From assembly GCA_036274195.1 (NCBI GenBank), contig DASUGD010000115.1, positions 1 to 16,557 of the forward strand: 16,557 bases of DNA, in the 5' to 3' direction. Shown one piece after another: positions 1 through 8,127 of this stretch. Under the pieces are notes generated by a model. It had not been told where the DNA came from. It did no database searches and saw only the letters and a list, made by a program, of their open reading frames with translations. Position numbers and translations under genes: made by a program. Within the stretch, counting starts at the first letter, position 1, and each line of letters begins with the position of its first letter. The stretch comes from JAJKIV01 sp036274195. Its GTDB lineage: Bacteria; Gemmatimonadota; Gemmatimonadetes; Gemmatimonadales; Gemmatimonadaceae.

Positions 1-21
1 TGCGGCCGCACGGAAACGATG

Positions 22-39
22 AAATTCGACTCTGACCCC
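22..39. repeat. Dispersed-repeat-like motif at left edge
   Basis: This 18-bp stretch contains ACTCTGACCCC (29-39), whose reverse complement GGGGTCAGAGT recurs at 16492-16502 near the right edge of the window. It begins two bases beyond the stop codon of the outer-membrane protein gene. From memory, TTGGGGTCAGAGTCGAATTT-like words occur as dispersed elements near IS200-like/REP-associated transposases in several phyla; I could not check this. No transposase gene is visible here. Confidence 0.4.
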
Positions 40-41
40 AA

Positions 42-1025
42 TTACCAGTTGAACCGGTAGTTCACCTGCAGCAACAGCTGCTTGCGACCGATGAACCCGG
101 GCTCGACGCGTGCCTGCCAGCGCTTGTTGAACTCGTAAGAAGCGCCGACGAGCATGTTCCAGGGATCCTTGACGGCCTTGTCGAGGTGATAGTTGACCGT
201 CACGTCGGATAGGTCGGCATTCTGGAGGCGCTGGGCGATCGCGTCGACGACCACCTTCTGCGCGGCGGTGAGCCCCTTGTACCAGTCGCTGTTCTGATAG
301 TCGCCAAGAGCGCTGCCGTCTCCGCCGCCCGAGATGACTTCGCTCAGGTCGATGCTCCCCTTGGTCGTCGAGTTGAGCGTCTGCTTCATCGCGCCGACCC
401 ACAGCGCGAGGCGCTGCGTCCCTTTCAGCTTCTGCGCGCGACCGAACCGAATGCTGAAGATCCGCGTGCGGACGGGTTCGGACAGCTTCTCGGTCTGCGT
501 CCAGGCCCAGTTCACATCGAACGCGAGCCAGTTGTGCTTGATGCCCATCGTCGCCGTGGTGCCGAGGCCGAGGTACGTGCCGTTCTGGTCGACCTTCGTG
601 TGGAACGCGACGGGCTCCACGAGGTTGACATCGGTGCTGACCGATGCGAGGCCCCCGAAGCCGTACACGTTGAGGAACGGGAGCAGCCAAAGGTCGGCGC
701 GCAGGTTCGCCGTGAAGATCGGCGCCGTCACATCGCCGAACTTGATGGCCTGAATCGGCACGACCGGGTTGTCACCGGTGCTGAGAGACAGGTTCGAGAT
801 GTCGATGTTCTGGCTCGCCCATACGCCGTTCACGCTCAGGCCGACCGGGTACGGCAGGTCGAACCCGCGCTCGATCGCCTTGCGTCCCCAGATCGGGAAG
901 CGATTGTGATAGTGCGCGAGGAGGCTGTCACGCTCGGCCTTCGAGAGCGCGAGGTCGGGATTCTGCGCGATCGCGACGTTTGCGGTCAGCGCGATGAGCG
1001 CCCCGGCAAGAACGTAGTATCTCAC
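42..1025 (-). CDS. Outer-membrane beta-barrel protein
   Basis: A 327-residue exported protein. Residues 1-20 form a signal peptide with a hydrophobic core and an AIA|Q cleavage site. The mature part is rich in alternating aromatic and aliphatic strands separated by Gly/Asn/Asp turns. The C-terminus, LLLQVNYRFNW, has hydrophobic or aromatic residues at positions -1, -3, -5, -7 and -9, the classical signal for insertion by the BAM machinery, so the protein looks complete. A probably helical segment (about residues 245-275, with KGLTAAQKVVVDAIAQRLQN) interrupts the barrel pattern and may be a loop or plug. Its GTG start overlaps the stop of the upstream barrel gene by 4 bp (GTGA), which suggests translational coupling. 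No specific family or substrate is recognised; a porin-like or structural role is inference. Confidence 0.75.
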   Translation of the reverse strand: MRYYVLAGALIALTANVAIAQNPDLALSKAERDSLLAHYHNRFPIWGRKAIERGFDLPYPVGLSVNGVWASQNIDISNLSLSTGDNPVVPIQAIKFGDVTAPIFTANLRADLWLLPFLNVYGFGGLASVSTDVNLVEPVAFHTKVDQNGTYLGLGTTATMGIKHNWLAFDVNWAWTQTEKLSEPVRTRIFSIRFGRAQKLKGTQRLALWVGAMKQTLNSTTKGSIDLSEVISGGGDGSALGDYQNSDWYKGLTAAQKVVVDAIAQRLQNADLSDVTVNYHLDKAVKDPWNMLVGASYEFNKRWQARVEPGFIGRKQLLLQVNYRFNW

Positions 1026-1783
1026 TGCTTTGGCTCCGGCGGTTTCTTGCGGCTGACACCTAACGCGATCCGTCCCGATCCACTCAGGACACGATTGTAC
1101 ACTGCGGGCCCTGAACCCTTCATGGTGTCCGTCATCCCGTAGTAGTACCGCACGCCGATCGCGAGGGGGATTTTGGCGAACCGGTATTCCGTATCGAGCG
1201 CGAGGCCTGCGTCGAAGCGCTGCGTCGAGCCTTCGATGTCATTTTCGACGGTGACGGTGGTACCCTGCGGCGTCAGGCCCTCGTAGCGATCCTTGGCGGA
1301 AAGCAGGAAACCCATCTGAGGACCGGCGCCGATGCGAAACCCGTCGGTGCGGCGCGGCGCGAACTGCACGATCACTGGAATGTCGAAGTAGCCGAGCTCG
1401 CGCGTCATCTTCCCCGCGGCCACGATCGGATCGAGGGTGGGGTCGTTGAGTGAGATCGGATCGGCGTCCCTTGCGCCCTTGGCAGAGAGCGGCAGCAGTG
1501 CGGTGTAGAGGTGGAAGTGCTCGCTGAACCGCCACGAAGCGTACAGGCCGAGGAGTGTGCCGCGTGACAGGGACGCGCCGTCCAACCCGTCCACGTTGGA
1601 CAGGTTCATTCCGATCTCGAAGCCGATGTTGAAGTTCTCGGACGCGAGCGCGCCACCGAACAGCATGCCGATCAGTACCTGGCCCTTGGCAGGCGCAGCC
1701 AGGATCACCGTGCACAGTGTGACGATCGCGCCCGTGCGCCCGAGCGCTCGCGTCGATGTATGGCGTGGCGCTCGAATGCGCAT
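1022..1783 (-). CDS. Outer-membrane beta-barrel (PorT/OmpA-barrel-like) protein
   Basis: A 253-residue exported protein. A basic N-terminus of about 17 residues precedes a hydrophobic stretch (about 18-31), with probable cleavage at AKG|Q. The mature sequence shows barrel-like segments of the OMP_b-brl type: FNIGFEIGMNLSNVDG near the start, then GLYASWRFSEHFHLYTALLPL, ELGYFDIPVIVQFAP, FRIGAGPQMGFLLSA and LAIGVRYYYGMTD. The C-terminus (SGRIALGVSRKKPPEPKQ) carries a short basic tail after the last strand. The chosen ATG has GAGG only one base upstream, too close to act as a good ribosome site. The true start may be slightly internal, or initiation may not depend on Shine-Dalgarno pairing. It is the first gene of a two-gene unit with the downstream barrel protein. 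Specific function unknown. Confidence 0.75.
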   Translation of the reverse strand: MRIRAPRHTSTRALGRTGAIVTLCTVILAAPAKGQVLIGMLFGGALASENFNIGFEIGMNLSNVDGLDGASLSRGTLLGLYASWRFSEHFHLYTALLPLSAKGARDADPISLNDPTLDPIVAAGKMTRELGYFDIPVIVQFAPRRTDGFRIGAGPQMGFLLSAKDRYEGLTPQGTTVTVENDIEGSTQRFDAGLALDTEYRFAKIPLAIGVRYYYGMTDTMKGSGPAVYNRVLSGSGRIALGVSRKKPPEPKQ

Positions 1784-1971
1784 GCCTCACGGGGCGAAGG
1801 AAAAAATGGGTCCCGTCGGCTCTCAGAATCGTATCGGGCAGGCGAGGCGACTATTGCACTTTCGCCTCATCGCTGCTGGCTGCTGGCGGCTGACGGCTTT
1901 ACTGTCGGCATCGCGGTCTGGTTGGCCGTCTGCCAGTCGGCATCGCGGTGTGGTCGGCGTGGCGTCGGGTT

Positions 1972-2332
1972 CGTCGGCGGAACGCGCTCGCAGTCGGCGC
2001 CGCCGGACCTCCGTAGGTCTTTTGGTTACGGCTCCGCCAGGTCCGGCGATCGCTGCGACGCCGCGCGACGCCTCCTTCCCCCGACGCCCCGCCTCCGGCC
2101 GTGCTAGGATATGACCGTCAGGAGCCGGCAGCACGGGCGCGCAGCGCCCGCCGGCGCGTGAGGTACCCCGGCTTGTTAGGCACGCCCGGGCGGCGCTTCG
2201 CGCCGCGAGGGCCGAGCCGGGATCCGTGTCGGCCAGCGAGTTCTGTCTGAGTCGAGCCGGGTGCCGTCAGAGCGCGGGGGCGCGGCAGAGGAGGTGTCGC
2301 GCGGCGCCGGCTGCGAGCGCGTTCCGCCGACG
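1972..2332. repeat. 32-bp inverted repeat pair with 297-bp spacing
   Basis: The arm at 1972-2003 (CGTCGGCGGAACGCGCTCGC and following) is the reverse complement of 2301-2332 with one mismatch. The match is far longer than expected by chance. The arms could pair in RNA or DNA, or bound a small non-coding insertion; the 297 bp between them holds no recognisable gene. Confidence 0.7.
2006..2023 (+). terminator. Small hairpin with T-run
   Basis: GACCT-CCGT-AGGTC followed by TTTT reads like a weak intrinsic terminator on the plus strand. The same left arm, extended to CCGGACCT (2003-2010), can pair alternatively with AGGTCCGG (2039-2046). No plus-strand gene ends upstream, so its role is unclear. 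Confidence 0.25.
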
Positions 2333-2353
2333 AGGCCGCGCCCCCGCGCTCCC

Positions 2354-2399
2354 GGCGCGATGATCTCGACGAGCCCCGCGGCGCGATCATCTCGACCAG
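2354..2399. repeat. 20-bp imperfect direct repeat
   Basis: The two copies, at 2354-2373 and 2380-2399, read GGCGCGATGATCTCGACGAG and GGCGCGATCATCTCGACCAG: two mismatches and a 26-bp period. They lie about 120 bp upstream of the hydrolase start, so they could be tandem binding sites or a degenerate tandem duplication. Confidence 0.5.
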
Positions 2400-2483
2400 T
2401 ATCGTGCCAGAGTGTTGCAGATCGGCCTGCTCCACGACACTCTCGACGCATCCTGCACGTATACGTACTTTGTGCAGTCGAAC

Positions 2484-2493
2484 TGGTATACCA
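2484..2493. promoter_or_regulatory. Operator-like palindrome TGGTATACCA
   Basis: A perfect 10-bp palindrome that ends 23 bp before the first ATG of the S15-type hydrolase. TGGT-N-ACCA symmetry is the known half-site pattern for GntR/FadR-family repressors. The TATACC inside it could also serve in a -10 element. A second palindrome, ACGTATACGT (2457-2466), lies just upstream. A repressor site overlapping the promoter is inference. Confidence 0.3.
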
Positions 2494-2516
2494 AAACTGT
2501 CGACCAACGACCCGCG

Positions 2517-4379
2517 ATGATGCTCCATCGAATCCGCCACATCGGCCTGGCCCTGATCATCACCACGAGCGCCCTCAGCGCCCAGACGCCAGCCGACCCC
2601 GCCGCCGCGTTCGACAAACGCGAGGTCATGGTCCCCATGCGCGACGGCGTCAAGCTCCACACCCTCGTCTTCACGCCCAAGAACCAGACCGGGAACCTCC
2701 CCATCATCTTCACCCGCACGCCGTACGGCATCGCCGGCGCCGAGGGAGCGTTCGCCACCTCGTACGCCGAGCTGGCGAACGAGGGCTACATCTTCGCGTT
2801 CCAGGACATCCGCGGGCGGTTCACGTCCGAAGGGCAGTTCGTCATGCTTCGCCCGCCGCGCGACAAGAAAAACCCCAAGTCGGTCGACGAGGCCAGCGAC
2901 ACGTACGACACGATCGACTGGATGCTCAAGAACGTCCCGAAGAACAACGGGCGCGTCGGCATGCTCGGCGTCTCGTACCCGGGATGGCTCACCGTCATGG
3001 CGATGCTCGACCCGCACCCCGCGCTCAAGGCCGTCTCCCCGCAGGCCTCGCCGTCGTCCATGTTCCTCGGCGACGACTTCCACCACAACGGCGCGTTCCG
3101 CCTCTCCTACGGCTTCGAGTACGTCGCGATGATGGAGAGCGGGAAGGAGATCACGCCGTTCAATCCCGACCAGTACGACACCTACAGCTGGTACCTGTCG
3201 TTAGGCTCGCTCAGGAAGGTCACCGACAGCCTGCCCGAGGGCAAGCTGCCGACGTGGAAGAACTACGTCGCCCATCCCAACTTCGACGAGTTCTGGCAGC
3301 GCGAGAACGTCGTGAAGTACATCGACCGCGTGAACGTGCCGACGCTCAACGTCGCCGGATGGTGGGACCAGGAAGACTTCTACGGCCCGATCACGATCTA
3401 CCGCGCGCTCGAGCCGCACGACACCAAGCACCTGAACTACCTCGTCGTCGGCCCGTGGAACCACGGCGGCTGGCGCGGCCCCACCGGCGACAAGCTCGGC
3501 GTCATCGAGTTCGGCAGCAACACGGCGCAATACTATAGAACGAACATCGAGCTGCCGTGGTTCAACTACTGGCTCAAGGACAAGGGCAAGCTCGAGCTGG
3601 CCGAAGCGACGACGTTCGAGACGGGCGCGAACCAGTGGCGCTCGTACGACAGCTGGCCGCCGAAGCAGGAGGTCACGGAGCGGAAGCTCTACTTCCAGCC
3701 GGGCGGCAAGCTCGCCTTCGAGCCGCCGCCGGCGACCCATCCCGACAGCGCCTTCGACGCCTACGTGGCCGACCCGGCCAAGCCGGTCCCGTACCGCGTG
3801 CGGCCCATTCTGCCGACGTACGGCCCCGGCTCCACGTGGTCGCAGTGGCTCGTGGACGACCAGCGGTTCGCGTCGGATCGCCCCGACGTCTCCGTGTGGC
3901 AGACCGCTCCGCTGGATGACGACATCGTCATCGCGGGTGACGTGCTCGCGAAGCTGTTCGCGTCCACCACCGGCTCCGACGCCGACTTCGTCGTGAAGCT
4001 GATCGACGTCTATCCCGACAAGTACGACGCGGACCCGAAGCTGGGTGGCTATCAGCTGATGGTGTCGAACGACGTGTTCCGAAGCCGCTTCCGGAAGAGC
4101 TACGAGAAGCCGGAGGCGCTCACGCCTAACAAGGTGGAGGAGATCCCGGTCGACCTGCACACGCAGAGCTACCGGTTCAAGAAGGGACACCGGATCATGG
4201 TGCAGGTGCAGAGCTCGTGGTTCCCGCTGATCGACCGGAACCCGCAGACGTTCGTTCCGAACATCTACGACGCTAGCCCCAAGGACTTCCGTGCCGCGAC
4301 GCAGAAAATTTTCCGCTCGCCGCAGCAGGCTTCCTTCATATCGCTCCCGGTCGTGCGGCAGCCCAAAGTCGTGCAGTAG
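2517..4379 (+). CDS. Secreted S15/CocE-NonD-type serine hydrolase
   Basis: A 620-residue exported hydrolase of the X-Pro dipeptidyl-peptidase/CocE (S15) superfamily, which cleaves acyl-proline peptides, esters or amides. Start: two adjacent ATGs at 2517 and 2520 lead straight into a signal peptide (RIRHIGLALIITTSALSA|Q). An open frame continues upstream to 2412 but would bury this signal peptide. No clear ribosome site is visible. The N-terminal alpha/beta fold begins with VMVPMRDGVKLHTLVF. The nucleophile elbow is GVSYPG (Ser153), the acid is Asp284 in WWDQEDF, and the base is His316 in GPWNHGGW, so the triad is intact. The last third matches the jelly-roll PepX_C domain (about residues 410-600). 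Substrate cannot be read from sequence; peptidase, cocaine-esterase-like and beta-lactam acylase activities all occur in the family. It is followed by a large palindrome and then the Tricorn-like protease, suggesting a peptide-scavenging role. Confidence 0.88.
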   Translation: MMLHRIRHIGLALIITTSALSAQTPADPAAAFDKREVMVPMRDGVKLHTLVFTPKNQTGNLPIIFTRTPYGIAGAEGAFATSYAELANEGYIFAFQDIRGRFTSEGQFVMLRPPRDKKNPKSVDEASDTYDTIDWMLKNVPKNNGRVGMLGVSYPGWLTVMAMLDPHPALKAVSPQASPSSMFLGDDFHHNGAFRLSYGFEYVAMMESGKEITPFNPDQYDTYSWYLSLGSLRKVTDSLPEGKLPTWKNYVAHPNFDEFWQRENVVKYIDRVNVPTLNVAGWWDQEDFYGPITIYRALEPHDTKHLNYLVVGPWNHGGWRGPTGDKLGVIEFGSNTAQYYRTNIELPWFNYWLKDKGKLELAEATTFETGANQWRSYDSWPPKQEVTERKLYFQPGGKLAFEPPPATHPDSAFDAYVADPAKPVPYRVRPILPTYGPGSTWSQWLVDDQRFASDRPDVSVWQTAPLDDDIVIAGDVLAKLFASTTGSDADFVVKLIDVYPDKYDADPKLGGYQLMVSNDVFRSRFRKSYEKPEALTPNKVEEIPVDLHTQSYRFKKGHRIMVQVQSSWFPLIDRNPQTFVPNIYDASPKDFRAATQKIFRSPQQASFISLPVVRQPKVVQ

Positions 4380-4405
4380 CCAGACTTGATCTGGCATCCA
4401 AAACC

Positions 4406-4543
4406 AAAGGGGGGAACGGAAAAAGCCGGAAACCGCACTGAGGCTGTTCCCAAAGAAATCAGGGCTCGTTGCGGGAGGGGTTGTCTGCCGAGCGGAGCGA
4501 TCCGCAAGATCCGATGTTTCCGGTCGTTTCCGTTCCCCCCTTT
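4406..4543. repeat. Intergenic palindrome E1 (28-bp arms), possible terminator
   Basis: The left arm (4406-4433, core GGGGGGAACGGAAA) and right arm (4516-4543, core TTTCCGTTCCCCCC) are complementary with only two or three mismatches over 28 bp. The right arm runs into CCTTTTTCTG, so on the plus strand the folded RNA would end in a U-run and could terminate the S15-type hydrolase transcript. The flank GCATCCAAAACC (4396-4407) and the inner GATCCGATGTTTCC (4509-4522) recur in other intergenic palindromes in this window. Confidence 0.7.
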
Positions 4544-4579
4544 TTCTGAATATTGCGTGGCATCCTGAGCCGGTTACCC

Positions 4580-4583
4580 GGAG
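4580..4583 (+). promoter_or_regulatory. Ribosome binding site of the Tricorn-like gene
   Basis: GGAG lies 6 bases before GTG at 4590. It supports this GTG start, which leads directly into a signal peptide. Confidence 0.6.
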
Positions 4584-4589
4584 ACCATC

Positions 4590-7500
4590 GTGAATTCTCG
4601 ACTGATTTCATCCATCGTGGCCCTGACGTTAGGCGTCACCTCCGTCGCATCAGCGCAGGGCACACGGATGTTGAGACATCCGACGGTGAGCAGGGAACTG
4701 GTTGCGTTCGCGTACGCCGGCGACCTGTGGACGGTCTCGCGCAGCGGCGGTCAGGCACGACGCCTCACCGCGACGCCGACGGTCGAGACCGAACCGTACT
4801 TCTCGCCGGACGGCTCGAAGATCGCGTTCACCGCGACCGTGGGCGGCAACACCGACGTGTACGTCATGCCCACCGCGGGCGGCGACCCGACACGCCTAAC
4901 GTTTCACCCCGGCGCGGACCGCGTGCGCGGATGGACGCCGGACGGAAAGAAGGTCGTGTTCGCCTCGGCCCGGGTGAGCCCACCGCACAACTCGTACTTC
5001 CGGCTGTTCACCATCGGTCTCGACGGCGGGCTCCCCGAGCCGCTCCCCATGCCGCGCGCGTACACCGGGACACTCTCGCCCGACGGGAAACGTGTCGCGT
5101 ACGAGGAAGTGTCCACGGTGATGTTCCCGGGATGGATCGAGGCCAGCGGGTGGCGTCACTACCGCGGCGGCCGCACGCACCCCATCAGCGTGATGAACCT
5201 CGCCGACCACTCCGTCACGAAGCTGCCATGGAAGGACAGTAACGACTCGTATCCCGAGTGGATCGGGAACACCGTGTACTTCCTCTCCGATCGCGGGTTC
5301 ACGACGAACCTGTTCTCGTACAACGCCGACACGAAGGAGCTGAAGCAGCTCACCCGTCACGACGACTTCGACATCGCGAACGCGACGGCGGGACCGGATG
5401 CGGTCGTGTACGAGCAGGCCGGTTACGTGCACCTGGTCGATGCGAAAACCGGCCAGGCGCGCCAGTTGAACATCGAGGTCACGGGCGACCTGCCCTGGGC
5501 GCGCGCGGGGTACAAGAAGGTAGCTGGCATGATCCGCAACGCGTCGCTCTCGCCGGCCGGCGTGCGGGTGGCGATCGAAGCCCGCGGCGACATCTTCACC
5601 GTGCCGGTGGAGAAGGGCGACTACCGGAACCTGACGCACAGCACCGCCGTCAACGATCGCAGCCCGGTGTGGTCGCCGGATGGGACGCAGCTCGCCTGGC
5701 TCTCGGACGCGAGCGGCGAGTATCAGCTCATGATCGCCGAGCAGACGGGCATCACCAAGCCGCGCGCGATCTCGCTGCCGGCGCCGGCGTTCTACTCCGA
5801 GCTCGCCTGGTCGCCGGACTGCAAGCAGCTGCTCTTTCAGGACAACCACCTGCACTTGTGGACGATCGACGTCGCGAGCGGGAAGACCACGAAGGTCGAC
5901 TCCGAAACGTTCAGCGATCCGAGCCGGTCGATCGACCCGGTGTGGTCGCCGGATTCGCGGTGGATCGCCTACTCGAAGAATCTCGACAACGCCATGCGGG
6001 CGATCTTCGCCTACTCGGTCGCCGAGGGGAAGTCGCACCAGATCACCGACGGCATGTCGGACGCGATCTCGCCCGCGTTCGACGCGAGTGGCAAGTACCT
6101 CTACTTCCTCGCGAGCACGAACTACGGGCCTAACGTGGGCTGGCTCGAGATGAGCTCCGAGGAGCGCCCGATTCGTCGGTCCATCTACCTCGCGGTGTTG
6201 CCGGCAACCGAACCGTCACCGCTCCTGCCGGAGTCCGGTGACGAGGCGGGCCCGCCACCGGCTCCTCCCGCCGGCGCGGGGGCCGGCGCGGCCGCTGCCG
6301 CGCGCCCAAAGGCCGACTCGACGACGCGTATCGATGTCGCCGGCCTGAGCCAGCGCGTGCTCTCGCTGCCCATCCCGCCGGGCGACTTCGCCAACCTGAC
6401 GGGAGGCCCGGCTGGCACGATCTTCTACACGGAACCGATGCCCGGTGCCGGCTTCGGCGTGCGGCGCGTCAACCGATACGTGCTCAAGGAGCGCGCGCCC
6501 GCTCCGTTCATCGAGGGCGTCCGCGCCTACTCGCTCTCGGCGGATCGCAAGAAGCTTCTGTATCAGGCAGGCGACGGCGAGGACGGCGGCCGCTGGGGCG
6601 TCGTCGGTACCGACAAGCCCGCGCGCGTGGGCGATGGCGCGATCAACGTCGCGCAGATCGAGGCGTGGGTGGACCCGCGGGCGGAGTGGGCGCAGATCGC
6701 GCGGGAGACGTGGCGCTTCCAGCGGGACTTCTTCTACGACGCGAAGATGCACGGCGCCGATTGGAACGCGGTGTGGGCGAAGTACAGCCCGCTCATCCCG
6801 TACATCGGGCATCGCGACGACCTGAACTACCTCGTCGCGACGATCGGCGGCGAGCTCGTGGTCGGGCACTCGTACCTGACGGGTCCGGGCGACCTGCCCG
6901 ACGACACGCCGGTGTCGGTCGGCATGTTGGGCGCGGACTACTCGATCGAGAACGGGCGCTACCGCATCAAGAAGATTCTCACGGGCGAGAACTGGAATCC
7001 CGACCTGCGCGCCCCGCTCAGCGCGCCGGGCATTCAGGTGTCCGAAGGCGACTACATACTCGAGGTGAACGGCGTCCCGCTCGCGCCGCCGACGAACATC
7101 TACAGGGCGTTCGAGGGCACCGCGAATCGTCAGACGATCCTCCGCGTGAGCAGGACGCCCTCCGCCGAAGGGTCTCGCCTCGTGACGGTGGTTCCGATCG
7201 GCAGCGAAGATGCGCTCCGCAGTCGTGCGTGGGTGGAGAACAATCGTCGAGTCGTGGACTCGCTGTCGAACGGGCGCCTCGCGTACGTGTGGCTGCCTAA
7301 CACGGCCGGCGGCGGGTACACCTACTTCACGCGGTACTTCTACGCGCAGCAGCAGAAGGAAGGCTCGATCATCGACGAGCGCTACAACCAGGGCGGCCAG
7401 GTGGCCGACTACATCGTGAACGAGCTGGATCGAAAGCTGATGGGCTACTTCGCAATGCGTGATGGCAAGACGGTGACGTCCCCGATGGCCGGGATCTTTG

Positions 7501-7889
7501 GCCCGAAGGTGATGATCGTCAACGAGTCGGCCGGCTCGGGTGGCGACGCGCTTCCGTACATGTTCAAGCAGCGGAAGCTCGGGCCGTTGGTCGGTACGCG
7601 GACGTGGGGTGGGCTCGTCGGTACGATCGGTGTTCCGCTGGCGATCGATGGCGGCGGGATCACGGCGCCCGGGCTCGCGTTCTACGACACGAACGGCAAG
7701 TGGGCGGTCGAGAACGAGGGCATCATCCCGGATGTCGAAGTCGAGTACTCTGCCGACCAGGTGCTCAAGGGCCGCGATCCGCAGCTGGACCGTGCGGTGC
7801 AGGAGGCGCTCAAGCTGCTCGAGCAGAACCCGAACAAGCGAGTCCCACGTCCTGCGCCGATCGATCGGGCGTCGAAGAAAGGGCAGTAG
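4590..7889 (+). CDS. Exported Tricorn-like S41 protease
   Basis: A 1099-residue protease of the Tricorn type, a family known for cutting oligopeptides. Unlike the archaeal cytosolic enzyme it has a signal peptide (cleavage ASA|Q after residue 22), so it should act in the periplasm or outside. Domains in order: a first beta-propeller (about 25-290) with TolB/WD-like repeats such as PYFSPDGSKIAFTA; a second propeller (about 305-540); a Pro/Ala-rich linker (about 545-575); a C1-like segment; a PDZ domain (about 783-855); and the S41 core. Catalytic candidates are His760 (VVGHSY), Ser983 in NESAGSGGD, and Glu1043 in ENEGIIPD. The residue before the His is Gly759, where archaeal Tricorn has a Ser that completes its tetrad. 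Length fits the family. The gene starts with GTG behind a clear ribosome site. Substrate range is unknown; work alongside the upstream exported S15-type hydrolase is inference. Confidence 0.92.
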   Translation: MNSRLISSIVALTLGVTSVASAQGTRMLRHPTVSRELVAFAYAGDLWTVSRSGGQARRLTATPTVETEPYFSPDGSKIAFTATVGGNTDVYVMPTAGGDPTRLTFHPGADRVRGWTPDGKKVVFASARVSPPHNSYFRLFTIGLDGGLPEPLPMPRAYTGTLSPDGKRVAYEEVSTVMFPGWIEASGWRHYRGGRTHPISVMNLADHSVTKLPWKDSNDSYPEWIGNTVYFLSDRGFTTNLFSYNADTKELKQLTRHDDFDIANATAGPDAVVYEQAGYVHLVDAKTGQARQLNIEVTGDLPWARAGYKKVAGMIRNASLSPAGVRVAIEARGDIFTVPVEKGDYRNLTHSTAVNDRSPVWSPDGTQLAWLSDASGEYQLMIAEQTGITKPRAISLPAPAFYSELAWSPDCKQLLFQDNHLHLWTIDVASGKTTKVDSETFSDPSRSIDPVWSPDSRWIAYSKNLDNAMRAIFAYSVAEGKSHQITDGMSDAISPAFDASGKYLYFLASTNYGPNVGWLEMSSEERPIRRSIYLAVLPATEPSPLLPESGDEAGPPPAPPAGAGAGAAAAARPKADSTTRIDVAGLSQRVLSLPIPPGDFANLTGGPAGTIFYTEPMPGAGFGVRRVNRYVLKERAPAPFIEGVRAYSLSADRKKLLYQAGDGEDGGRWGVVGTDKPARVGDGAINVAQIEAWVDPRAEWAQIARETWRFQRDFFYDAKMHGADWNAVWAKYSPLIPYIGHRDDLNYLVATIGGELVVGHSYLTGPGDLPDDTPVSVGMLGADYSIENGRYRIKKILTGENWNPDLRAPLSAPGIQVSEGDYILEVNGVPLAPPTNIYRAFEGTANRQTILRVSRTPSAEGSRLVTVVPIGSEDALRSRAWVENNRRVVDSLSNGRLAYVWLPNTAGGGYTYFTRYFYAQQQKEGSIIDERYNQGGQVADYIVNELDRKLMGYFAMRDGKTVTSPMAGIFGPKVMIVNESAGSGGDALPYMFKQRKLGPLVGTRTWGGLVGTIGVPLAIDGGGITAPGLAFYDTNGKWAVENEGIIPDVEVEYSADQVLKGRDPQLDRAVQEALKLLEQNPNKRVPRPAPIDRASKKGQ

Positions 7890-7916
7890 CCTACCCCCGA
7901 CAGGGGAAGATGGTCT

Positions 7917-8033
7917 CCGGTTCCCCCTTCGGTTTTGGATGCGGGCTTCCTCTCGGGCTCGGTCTGTGTCGTTCGGGTGGATCAGGCGTCGAACTGGTAA
8001 GCACGTGACACAACCAACCGAAAGGGAAACTGG
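7917..8033. repeat. Intergenic palindrome E2
   Basis: Arms at 7917-7938 (CCGGTTCCCCCTTCGGTTTTGG) and 8014-8033 (CCAACCGAAAGGGAAACTGG) are imperfectly complementary. The left part, read on the minus strand as GCATCCAAAACCGAAGGGGG, closely matches the flank and left arm of palindrome E1 after the S15-type hydrolase. It follows the Tricorn-like gene and could act as its 3' end structure. Confidence 0.6.
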
Positions 8034-8036
8034 CGT

Positions 8037-8055
8037 TGCGCTGTTCCGCAGCGCA
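8037..8055. repeat. Short hairpin upstream of the alpha/beta-hydrolase
   Basis: TGCGCTG-TTCCG-CAGCGCA forms a perfect 7-bp stem. There is no T-run, so it is not a standard terminator. It lies 73 bp before the next start codon. Confidence 0.4.
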
Positions 8056-8127
8056 TCCTCATAACTGGGGCGGGTTTGGATCCCGCCGATCCGAAGCTGG
8101 TTCGACGGAGACAAGGATGGCTGTTCT

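Larger units (their letters stand above)
1784..2516. other. 733-bp intergenic spacer, no convincing gene
   Basis: This is the divergent region between the barrel operon (minus) and the S15-type hydrolase (plus). The open frames that cross it are Arg/Ala/Pro-rich low-complexity translations of GC-rich repeats, with no recognisable domain or ribosome site, so I do not call them genes. It holds a 32-bp inverted repeat (1972-2003 with 2301-2332), short hairpins such as GGGCGCGCAGCGCCC (2137-2151), an imperfect 20-bp direct repeat (2354-2373 and 2380-2399), and an operator-like palindrome near the hydrolase start. Confidence 0.6.

Noticed and set aside
1823..2134. Small minus-strand open frame in the divergent spacer
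   Set aside because: It is composed of Arg/Ala/Pro-rich repeats that mirror the inverted-repeat DNA, with no ribosome site or domain.
2412..2516. 35-codon upstream extension of the S15-type hydrolase
   Set aside because: It would place a normal signal peptide inside the protein, and the segment holds the palindromes expected of a promoter region.
2261..3538. Long Arg/His-rich open frame overlapping the S15-type hydrolase
   Set aside because: It is a low-complexity frame shadow of a gene with intact catalytic motifs; it has no domain or ribosome site.
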